From: Deltaproteobacteria bacterium | GTDB lineage: Bacteria; Myxococcota_A; Polyangia; Polyangiales; Houyiibacteriaceae | Reading direction: 5' to 3' | Assembly (NCBI GenBank): GCA_027295555.1 | Contig: JAPUKT010000232.1 | Location: forward strand, 1 to 12,794 | Length of the DNA: 12,794 nt | Part shown: in pieces, positions 1 through 6,548 of the stretch | Position numbering within the stretch: the stretch's first letter is position 1 | Layout of the letters: each line of letters opens with the position of its first letter | Made by a program: the position numbers and the translations under genes | The notes under the pieces: model-generated | The model's input: the letters and a program-made list of their open reading frames with translations, nothing else | The model's database searches: none | What the model was told of the DNA's origin: nothing

Positions 1-854
1 GCGAGCAGGGTCGCCAAGGTTCGAGAAAACCGGGTTACCGCGACCATGGTCATCAGGGGCCCAAAGAGGGGGACTTCGAGTACGAAGATGTCCCATTTCT
101 TGCGGCCCTCCTCGGTGTTGCGCCAGCGCCGAAACCAGTAGATGCCGCCTCCGAGGAGGGCCCCGAGCAACCACCAGTAGTTGCTGACCACGTCGCTGAC
201 CCAAATCAGCAAGCTCGTGTACCAGGGCAACGACTGGTTGAAGTTCTCGAAGATCGCGGTGACCTTCGGAACGACGACGGCCATCATGAGAAACAGGATC
301 AGAACCACGACGACCGCCATGACTGCCGGGTAGGCGAGAGCGCCTCGTACCTTGCTTTGTAGCCGCGTTTGGTCGTCCAAGAACTCAGCCAGTCGTGCAA
401 GCACCTCTTCGAGTGTGCCCGATGCCTCGCCGGCGGCGACCATGTTCACGTAGAGCGTCGGGAAGATCTTCGGATGTGCTTTTAGCGCGTCGGCGAGCGT
501 CGCGCCCTCGTTGACTTGGTTGCGAGTATCAGTGAAGGCCGTTTTGAGCTCGGGATGATCGAGCTCGTCGATGAGAGCGCTCAACCCTTCGACCAGCGGT
601 ACGCCCGAACGCGAGAGGACCGCGAGCTGCCTAGTCGCGATGGCCACATCCAAGGTCGAAACCCTGCGAAACAGCCTCCGGAAGTCGATGTCGCGTGAGG
701 CCTTCTTGGCCGCCTCGGATTGTTCGAGGATCTCGGTGGCCAAGACCCCGTCACGCTTGAGGAGGTTGCGGAGCGCTTTGGCGCTGTCCGCGTCGCGAAC
801 CCCCTTGACCGCCTTGCCTCTCGCGCTGAAACCTTTGTACGCATACACCGCCAT
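1..854 (-). CDS. gspF: Type II secretion inner-membrane platform protein GspF (C-terminus cut by window edge)
   Basis: GspF is the polytopic inner-membrane platform protein of the type II secretion system; it contacts the GspE ATPase and the GspL/M/C assembly and helps load pseudopilins. I translated 284 codons from the ATG at 854. Residues 1-65 are the usual small N-terminal region (MAVYAYKGF...). Residues 70-170 form the first cytoplasmic helical domain, with the family-like stretches RQLAVLSRSGVPLVEGL and MVAAGEASGTLEEVL. A first membrane segment lies near 173-197 and a second near 213-240, followed by the start of the second helical domain (FGPLMTMVAVTRFSRTLATLL). GspF proteins are about 400 residues, so roughly the last 120, with the third membrane segment, lie off the left edge. 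The start is well supported: GAGGTG sits six bases upstream, overlapping the end of gspE. The gene begins 3 bases after the gspE stop, so it is co-transcribed and probably translationally coupled. The PilC homologue of type IV pili is the alternative, but gspC/D next door decide for GspF. Confidence 0.95.
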   Translation of the reverse strand, partial: MAVYAYKGFSARGKAVKGVRDADSAKALRNLLKRDGVLATEILEQSEAAKKASRDIDFRRLFRRVSTLDVAIATRQLAVLSRSGVPLVEGLSALIDELDHPELKTAFTDTRNQVNEGATLADALKAHPKIFPTLYVNMVAAGEASGTLEEVLARLAEFLDDQTRLQSKVRGALAYPAVMAVVVVLILFLMMAVVVPKVTAIFENFNQSLPWYTSLLIWVSDVVSNYWWLLGALLGGGIYWFRRWRNTEEGRKKWDIFVLEVPLFGPLMTMVAVTRFSRTLATLL

Positions 855-857
855 CGC

Positions 858-2636
858 TTACACCTCGGCGGCTTGAGTGGCTGCGAGCACCTCTTCCACG
901 CTGGTAACTCCGGCGATGACCTGGCGCGCGCCATCGTCACGCAGCGGACGCATCCCCTGTTGCTGCGCGACCCGCTGGATGGTCTTCGCATCGCTGCTGT
1001 TCAGGATCTCCCGCCGCACGGGCTCGTCGATCAACATCAGCTCGAAGATTCCGATCTGGCCTCGATAACCGGTGCCGCTGCACGCGTCGCAGCCGCCGGG
1101 GTGGAAGAACTTGAGGTTACTGAGACCCGCGCTCGTCGGCTCTGGGAGCGTGGCGGGATCGGTGCTGCCGAGTACGGTCGTTGCGGCCACCTTTTTCAGC
1201 TCGCCGAGCTTCTTCTGAGCCTCGGAGGCGTCGATCCCCAGCTCGAGAAGATCCTGGGGGGTCGGCGTGTATGGAACCCGGCACAGGCCACATAGTTGCC
1301 GAACGAGTCGTTGGGCAAGCACCGCCATGACCGAAGAGGAGATCTGGTAGGGCTGCACGCCCATGTCGACGAGGCGCGTGACCGCACTTGGCGCATCGTT
1401 GGTGTGTAGCGTGGAAAGTACGAGGTGACCCGTAAGAGACGCGTGAATGGCGATCTCCGCCGTCTCGCGATCGCGAATCTCGCCGACCATGATGACGTCG
1501 GGGTCTTGTCGCAGGAAGCTCCTCAGGCCTGACGCAAAGGTCAGGCCGATCTTCGGTTGGACCTGCATCTGACCGATCCCCCGGAGCTCGTACTCGACCG
1601 GATCCTCGGCGGTGAGGATGTTCTTGTCGGGCGTATTGATCTTGTTCAGGCAACCATACAGCGTCGTCGTCTTACCGGAGCCGGTCGGGCCGGTGACCAA
1701 GATGATCCCGTTCGGCCTTCCGATCAGGTGCTCGAGTTGGTCGAGCTCTTCTCGCGCGAAGCCCAAATCGATCAGGTCGAGCTGGACCTGCTCTTTGTCG
1801 AGAAGACGCATCACGACTCGCTCGCCCTTGGCGGTTGGCACGGTGGAAACACGAACGTCGATCACTTTACCGGCGATCTTTTTCGTAATGCGTCCGTCCT
1901 GGGGAAGGCGTTTTTCCGCGATGTTGAGACCGGCCTCAATCTTCACGCGGCTGACGATCGACGCGAGGAAGCCTCGGTTGGCTTCCTTTCTGGGGACGAG
2001 TCGTCCGTCGATGCGATACCGCACGACGACCTTTTCGTCGGTCGGCTCGATGTGAATATCGGAAGCTCGCTCTTTGATCGCGGTGTAGAACAAGTTGTTG
2101 ACCCAGCGAATGACCGGCGCTTCGTCGGTCATGTCGATCAAATCGCGGAGCTCCTCGACTTCTTCCCCTTCTTTGGCCTCCGCCAGTCCGGTTTCGTCCT
2201 TGCGCTCGTAGACCCGGTTGATCGCGTCGTCGATCGTCTCCTCCGATGCAGCAACCGAGATGATGGTCTTACCCAGCAGAATTCGGAGATCGTCGACGGG
2301 AAAAGGATCGAGTGGGTTCGCAACCGCCACGCGAATGGTGTCGTCGGACTGGCTCAACGGGAGGACCCTGTTCTGGCGTGCGAAGTTGATCGGAACCGTA
2401 TCGATGAGCTCCTCGGGGATCTGGTCTGTCGCGATCTTTTCGATGAACTCCATGCTCACTTCGTCGGCGAGCGCCCGCACGACCTGGCCGTCGTCGACGA
2501 TGTGGGTCGCGACCAGGAAGTCCCGGAGATCGACCGCGCGCTCGGCAGCGCTTTCGAGCGCGCTTTCGAGCCTATCGGGCTCGAGCGCCCCGCGGCGCAC
2601 CAAGATCTCCCCAATATAGCGCTGCTCGGAGCTCAT
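858..2636 (-). CDS. gspE: Type II secretion assembly ATPase GspE
   Basis: Cytoplasmic hexameric secretion ATPase that powers pseudopilus assembly through GspF and GspL. The 592 residues start with an N1E/MshEN-like domain (about 1-145), then an N2E/PAS-like region (170-290, with ASDIHIEP and RLPQDGRI). The RecA-type ATPase core follows: Walker A GPTGSGKT at 316-323, Asp box AEDPVEYE at 343-350, Walker B VIMVGEIRD at 381-389, His box TGHLVLSTLHTND at 402-414. A C-terminal zinc module has cysteines 449/452 and 516/519. The four cysteines mark it as GspE rather than a cysteine-free pilus ATPase, although PilB-type proteins also carry tetracysteine motifs. The two CxxC pairs are 63 residues apart, where classical GspE has about 29, so the zinc loop is enlarged. 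The ATG overlaps the gspD stop by four bases (ATGA), implying coupled translation. GGAGGG lies nine bases upstream. Confidence 0.97.
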   Translation of the reverse strand: MSSEQRYIGEILVRRGALEPDRLESALESAAERAVDLRDFLVATHIVDDGQVVRALADEVSMEFIEKIATDQIPEELIDTVPINFARQNRVLPLSQSDDTIRVAVANPLDPFPVDDLRILLGKTIISVAASEETIDDAINRVYERKDETGLAEAKEGEEVEELRDLIDMTDEAPVIRWVNNLFYTAIKERASDIHIEPTDEKVVVRYRIDGRLVPRKEANRGFLASIVSRVKIEAGLNIAEKRLPQDGRITKKIAGKVIDVRVSTVPTAKGERVVMRLLDKEQVQLDLIDLGFAREELDQLEHLIGRPNGIILVTGPTGSGKTTTLYGCLNKINTPDKNILTAEDPVEYELRGIGQMQVQPKIGLTFASGLRSFLRQDPDVIMVGEIRDRETAEIAIHASLTGHLVLSTLHTNDAPSAVTRLVDMGVQPYQISSSVMAVLAQRLVRQLCGLCRVPYTPTPQDLLELGIDASEAQKKLGELKKVAATTVLGSTDPATLPEPTSAGLSNLKFFHPGGCDACSGTGYRGQIGIFELMLIDEPVRREILNSSDAKTIQRVAQQQGMRPLRDDGARQVIAGVTSVEEVLAATQAAEV

Positions 2637-5386
2637 TCCTGCGTGCCCTCCGCCTCGCGCGCGACCGGCTCGGGCCCCTGCTCGGGCTCCTCGCCGGGTT
2701 CCGACGATTCCTCCGGCTCGGGCTCCTCGCTAGGTTCCGACGATTCCTCCGGCTCCGGCTCTGGTTGCTCCGCCGGTTCCTCTACCTTTGCCGTGCCCTC
2801 CGAGTCGGCCTCGGTTTCGGGCTCCGGGACCACGACCGGTGGCGGTGGCGCGCTGCCGCCCTCCTGTCGGTCGGCCGCTGTCGGCTGCTCCGCATTCAGC
2901 TCGATCTCTTCGATCGTCTCTTCCCCGTGCGGCCCAATCACGAAGGTCTCCTCCTCGAGCTGGGGCTCGGTCGGTACGTATGAGCCGATCGGTGCGCGTG
3001 GCACGTGATCGGGCGGCGGTTCGAGCTCCGCAGCGAAAGCAAGCCGAATCTCCTCTTCGACCATATCGATCTCGTTGATGATTTCGGAGACCACGCCACG
3101 TGTGCGCGAGTAGTCGATGTGGGGTGTGAACTTGTCCTCGCCGAAGACGAAATAGCGGTCGATCATCTGCTGCCGTTCCTGCATCTTGCGCTCGAAGATC
3201 TCGCGAAGGTCGCCCGGGTCCCGGATGATGTAGCACGTCAGGATGAGCAACAGGTTGGTCTTGCGCTTCTGCTTGTTCGTTCTTCGGAACAAGGCGCCGA
3301 GAATCGGGATGTCGCCGAGGACGGGAACCTTGTCTTCCGTGTTTTGGATCGCGTCACGCATCAGGCCGCCGATGACGATCGTCTGCTGGTCCTGAACCAT
3401 GACCTCGGTCCGCGCGGTCCGACGGTTGATCGAGACGACGCCCAAGGTGCCCGAAGTTGCGCCTTGCTCGGAAATCTCTTCCTCGATCTCGAGGCGAATC
3501 TCGTTGTTCTCGTTGATGTGCGGAGTGACTCGAATCGTCGTGCCCACGTCCTGACGGGCGACGGTGCCGAAACCGCCCAACCCGGCGAGAGCGCCGAGGT
3601 CCTGACCTCCCTGCGTAGCGGCGCCTAGCGCGCCGAGGCCTCCGAGACCACCGAAGGTGCCCGGCACCACGCCGTTGGTTTGAAGCGGAATGTTTTCGCC
3701 AACGCTGATCTCAGCTTCGGTGTTGTCGAGGGCGAGGATGTGCGGCGTCGAGAGGACGTCGGCATCACCGGTCGAAGCGAGTGCTGTCAGTACGACGCCG
3801 AAGCCTGGAACCGAGAAACCAACCAACTGTTGCGAGTTCTCGATCGTCGGGCCTCGCACCCCAAGAGCGAGGCCAGTCAGGTTGTTCTGGGTGATGTCGA
3901 TCGATGATGGCGAGTTGAACCCGAAGATCGAGAGAGACCCGTCGGTCGGAAAGTTACCGGCGCCGCCATGAAAAGCGAAGCCTAACTCCGAGCTTCGCTC
4001 TATGCCGAGCTCCATCACGACCGCCTCGATGAACACTTGCTTACGCGGTGCGTCCAGCCGTTCGATCACGCGCTTGAGCGCGGTGTAGTCGTGAAGCGAC
4101 GCCGTGATGATCAGTGCGTTTGAGGGCTCGTATGCTGTGACAGCGACGGCGCCCTCGAACAATGAGCCCGTCACGACTCGTGCGGGCGCTGCCCGCTGCT
4201 GAGCGCCACGGCCAGTTCCGCTCGTCGGTCGAGGGCGAGAGCCGGCAGCGCCGACCAGCGCGGTCAGCGCCCCGGCGATGTCTACGGCAGCTCCGTGTTG
4301 CACGTAGTGGACGTGAATGCGTCCTTCGCCTTCGAGCGGTATATCGAGCTGCCGAATCATCTCTAGGATGCGCAGGTACGCACGTTCGGTTGCGATGATG
4401 ATCAGCGAGTTAGTCCGCTCGTCCGCAATGATGTTGCGGATGGCGGACTCCGCCGCGCCGCCAACCACTGAAGGCGGGACACCAGCCGCTTTCTTGGTGG
4501 GTCGCTTTGGGGTGGCGGCAGCCCGGGTCGGCGCGTCTACGGGGAAGATCTCCAAGAGCCGCGCCGCAAGCTCACCGGCATTCGCATGGTGAATCGGCTC
4601 GATCCAAATCTGCACGCCACTTCTTGGCAGGTCGACCGCTGCGATGAGCTTGAGTATCCGACGGATCTGCGACGCCGTGTCCGTCATGATGAGCATGTTG
4701 GTTGGCCCGTACGAGGTGATACTGCCCTCACGGGATGCGAACCGAGCGATCAGACTTGTGACGTCCTCCGCGGAGACGTGCTTGAGGTGATGGATCCGCG
4801 TGACGAAGCGGTCCGATACAGGCACGGTACTCCCGTCCTGGTAGAGCGGAATTGTCGTTCGTTCGATCCCCCCCAGCTCCTCGATCTTCAGGTACCGGCC
4901 GGCGGGAACGACCGTGTAGCCGTTGACCTCGAGGACTGAGAGGAACGCCTGGTAAGCTTCTGCGACGGTGACCTTGGTGGGGGCGAACACGGTCGCCTTA
5001 ATCGTCCGAAGCTTGCTGGGCAGAATGAAGCGTCGCCCCGTCATGTTCGAAATCAATCGAACTAGATCGGGCAGCTCTGCCTCCTCGAGGTTGAATGTGA
5101 CCTTCGTCCGCGGCGACATTGCCTTGAACTCGACCCCGGTCTCGAACTGAGGCAGCTCCAGATCCTCGGTCCCCTGCACGACCGTATCGACTTCACCTGC
5201 CGGGTTCGGCTGTGGCGTCGCTTTCGGTTCTGGCGCAGACCGAAGTGGAACCGGCAAACTCGGAACCCTAGCCGGCGGGGGTGGTACTGTTGGTTTCGCT
5301 TCGTCTTCTTGGGCTACTGCTTTATGTCCCGTACTGAGCAGTAGCGTTCCAACGACCAAGCACACAAGCTGTTTTCGTATCTTCAC
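2633..5386 (-). CDS. gspD: Type II secretion outer-membrane secretin GspD
   Basis: Forms the multimeric outer-membrane channel through which folded exoproteins leave the periplasm. I start it at the GTG at 5386 (917 residues). This places a typical Sec signal peptide at the N-terminus (K-I-R-K, a hydrophobic core, then AVA before Q26) and gives GGAAAA about eight bases upstream. An in-frame TTG at 5440 would add 18 residues and bury the signal. After a proline-rich linker come N0 (about 86-172), N1 (176-252), N2 (257-350) and N3 (354-447). N2 and N3 each carry an Ala/Pro/Thr/Arg-rich insert, at about 284-312 and 380-406. The secretin β-barrel domain spans about 449-724. It has VFIEAVVMELGIE, a glycine-rich gate-region loop (576-607), QTIVIGGLMRD and the signature VPVLGDIPILGALF (687-700). 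After an S-domain-like stretch the last 80 or so residues are almost entirely Glu, Pro, Ser and Ala, with a 12-residue tandem repeat. Family assignment is certain. The start codon and the role of the tail are inference. Confidence 0.96.
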   Translation of the reverse strand: MKIRKQLVCLVVGTLLLSTGHKAVAQEDEAKPTVPPPPARVPSLPVPLRSAPEPKATPQPNPAGEVDTVVQGTEDLELPQFETGVEFKAMSPRTKVTFNLEEAELPDLVRLISNMTGRRFILPSKLRTIKATVFAPTKVTVAEAYQAFLSVLEVNGYTVVPAGRYLKIEELGGIERTTIPLYQDGSTVPVSDRFVTRIHHLKHVSAEDVTSLIARFASREGSITSYGPTNMLIMTDTASQIRRILKLIAAVDLPRSGVQIWIEPIHHANAGELAARLLEIFPVDAPTRAAATPKRPTKKAAGVPPSVVGGAAESAIRNIIADERTNSLIIIATERAYLRILEMIRQLDIPLEGEGRIHVHYVQHGAAVDIAGALTALVGAAGSRPRPTSGTGRGAQQRAAPARVVTGSLFEGAVAVTAYEPSNALIITASLHDYTALKRVIERLDAPRKQVFIEAVVMELGIERSSELGFAFHGGAGNFPTDGSLSIFGFNSPSSIDITQNNLTGLALGVRGPTIENSQQLVGFSVPGFGVVLTALASTGDADVLSTPHILALDNTEAEISVGENIPLQTNGVVPGTFGGLGGLGALGAATQGGQDLGALAGLGGFGTVARQDVGTTIRVTPHINENNEIRLEIEEEISEQGATSGTLGVVSINRRTARTEVMVQDQQTIVIGGLMRDAIQNTEDKVPVLGDIPILGALFRRTNKQKRKTNLLLILTCYIIRDPGDLREIFERKMQERQQMIDRYFVFGEDKFTPHIDYSRTRGVVSEIINEIDMVEEEIRLAFAAELEPPPDHVPRAPIGSYVPTEPQLEEETFVIGPHGEETIEEIELNAEQPTAADRQEGGSAPPPPVVVPEPETEADSEGTAKVEEPAEQPEPEPEESSEPSEEPEPEESSEPGEEPEQGPEPVAREAEGTQE
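2681..2752. repeat. 36-bp tandem duplication in the gspD C-terminal tail
   Basis: Two adjacent 36-base units (2681-2716 and 2717-2752) differ at only two positions. The reading frame is kept: they encode the acidic 12-mers PEESSEPGEEPE and PEESSEPSEEPE. A decayed partial third unit (CTCCGGCTC...) follows from 2753. The high identity suggests a recent slippage or unequal-crossover duplication within the disordered tail of the secretin. Confidence 0.9.
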
Positions 5387-5424
5387 GATGATTTTCCGTC
5401 TTGGATTTCCTGCAGCCACCTCAT
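5383..5424 (-). CDS. Possible 13-codon coupling mini-ORF between gspC and gspD
   Basis: An ATG at 5424 overlaps the gspC TGA as ATGA and opens a 13-codon frame (MRWLQEIQDGKSS). That frame ends in a TGA overlapping the proposed gspD GTG start as GTGA. The mini-ORF therefore exactly bridges the end of gspC and the start of gspD with two 4-base overlaps. It has no Shine-Dalgarno of its own, so if it is used it would be by re-initiating ribosomes leaving gspC. The peptide matches nothing I recognise. This may be coincidence in a dense operon; it is listed because it also bears on the choice of the gspD start. Confidence 0.25.
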   Translation of the reverse strand: MRWLQEIQDGKSS

Positions 5425-6392
5425 TGAATGTTGTATTCAATGGTCACTTCTTTGTTCTGCCTCTTCACGGCAAGGGTGAGCGCGTCTGCCGTTCGCAAAC
5501 GCGAGTAAGCTTCGAGAGCCGTGTCGGGACTGGTCATGTCGAAGCCGTTGATCGTTCGAAGCATGTCGCCGTTGCGAATGCCGAGCTTGCCGAGCAAGCT
5601 GGTTCGACGAATGCCGTAGAGCTTCACGCCCACGACGCGCCCATTCTCTTCGTGGGGTATGACACGGGCCGTCTTCATGATGCTTCCCTGACTCGCTAGC
5701 ACCTTGTCGACGAGGCTCCGCTGAATGTTGAACTTCGTGTCGCTGATTTTTTCGATCCCTTCGCCGAGCTCCTCGGGGGTGAGCCCGGCGTTACGATCGT
5801 TCGAGGCCGTGCTAGGTCGAGTTTCGCTCTTGACCGATAGGGCCTTTGCGCCGGCTTCTTCTTCTCCAAACATCGAGAGCTCACAGGCGCCTCCGCCAGA
5901 GGGTTGCACGATCACGCTTGACGGACGCACGGCCAAGACGTACGAGCCGTCGACGTTGGAGCCCTTACGGTAGAGCATCGTCTTGCCTTCGTTCCCTACG
6001 ATCGCGGCGAACGACCAATCGGGATTGTTGGGGCTCACGACCGAACCGACGAGCCGCAGCTTGCTGCTGCATTGCGGTGTCGGCTGCGTCGGATCCCACT
6101 CGCCCTCGGGTGCCGGGCCCGGGGTACCTTCCGCGAGGGGCTCGAGCGTGAGGTCACCGCGGGACGAGTCGAAGATGTTGCGCTTCAGAATCACACTCGG
6201 GTCGCGCCTGCGCAGAAACTCTGGGTTTGCGGTGGCGATTCCGGCCCTTGTCCGCGCTGCTTCCTTCGCGCCTTTGTCGAGAAGCTCCGCCGCGAGAACG
6301 CGCGTCGTACCCTGCGCCAGGAAGAAAGCGCATAGGGCCAGCGTTGCGAGAATAATCGCAACCGAAAATCGTTGTTCGCGCCGAGGTGCCAC
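5421..6392 (-). CDS. gspC: Type II secretion inner-membrane/periplasmic connector GspC
   Basis: GspC links the inner-membrane platform to the GspD N0 domain and contributes to substrate choice. From the GTG at 6392 the protein has 323 residues. A short basic cytoplasmic end (VAPRREQR) precedes one membrane segment (about residues 9-27, rich in A, L, I and F). A homology region with RNIFDSS and KLRLVGSVV follows (about 71-135), with cysteines near 108 and 170 that could form a disulfide. A charged linker and a C-terminal PDZ-like domain follow (about 240-323, with GVKLYGI, LLGKLGIRNGDML and TINGFD). An in-frame TTG at 6410 would give 329 residues, but that TTG is itself the -12 element of a strong σ54 promoter candidate, so I prefer the GTG. 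No start has a good Shine-Dalgarno. It is the first gene of the operon; its stop overlaps the mini-ORF leading to gspD. The family call rests on the TM-HR-PDZ layout plus position. Confidence 0.9.
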   Translation of the reverse strand: MAPRREQRFSVAIILATLALCAFFLAQGTTRVLAAELLDKGAKEAARTRAGIATANPEFLRRRDPSVILKRNIFDSSRGDLTLEPLAEGTPGPAPEGEWDPTQPTPQCSSKLRLVGSVVSPNNPDWSFAAIVGNEGKTMLYRKGSNVDGSYVLAVRPSSVIVQPSGGGACELSMFGEEEAGAKALSVKSETRPSTASNDRNAGLTPEELGEGIEKISDTKFNIQRSLVDKVLASQGSIMKTARVIPHEENGRVVGVKLYGIRRTSLLGKLGIRNGDMLRTINGFDMTSPDTALEAYSRLRTADALTLAVKRQNKEVTIEYNIQ

Positions 6393-6405
6393 CGGTTTGT
6401 AGTAG

Positions 6406-6422
6406 AGCAACGCCCGTGCCGA
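6406..6422 (-). promoter_or_regulatory. σ54 (-24/-12) promoter for the gsp operon
   Basis: The minus strand reads TCGGCACGGGCGTTGCT. Against the σ54 consensus TGGCACG-N4-TTGCW only the first T differs. The invariant GG (6420/6419) and GC (6408/6407) are separated by exactly ten bases. The predicted transcript start is near 6395, so the GTG at 6392 would have almost no leader. The promoter lies just downstream of a σ54 activator gene and about 120-150 bases from TGTCA boxes, the normal geometry for an enhancer-dependent promoter. Confidence 0.72.
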
Positions 6423-6515
6423 ATTTGATCCTCGAAAAGTTCAATGATCTCGTGGGTCAGCGCACGCTAGCGACTTCGTTCCTGCGACAACGTGGCGCGC
6501 CTAGAAGGACGCGAT

Positions 6516-6542
6516 TGACAAATTGACATGAGCGGGCTGACA
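6516..6542. promoter_or_regulatory. TGTCA box cluster upstream of gspC (candidate enhancer site)
   Basis: Three copies of TGACA on the plus strand (TGTCA towards gspC) begin at 6516, 6524 and 6538, all in the same orientation, right after the regulator's stop codon. They sit about -121 to -147 from the predicted σ54 transcript start. The same pentamer is repeated upstream of the regulator gene. TGTC-type boxes are known for PilR-like σ54 activators; assigning these to the neighbouring regulator is inference. Confidence 0.5.
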
Positions 6543-6548
6543 GGGTGC

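Noticed and set aside
1557..3008. Plus-strand open frame of 483 codons opposite gspE/gspD
   Set aside because: It is antisense to two unmistakable genes, its composition is that of a GC-rich shadow frame (runs of Gly/Ser and Asp/Val), and no recognisable domain appears.
4960..5440. gspD starting at TTG 5440
   Set aside because: It would place 18 mostly polar residues before an otherwise ideal signal peptide; GTG 5386 has a better ribosome site and starts directly at the K-I-R-K signal n-region.
6154..6444. Minus-strand ATG frame of 96 codons overlapping gspC in another phase
   Set aside because: It begins upstream of gspC and runs out of phase through its conserved region; the protein is basic and motif-free, and it spans the σ54 promoter.
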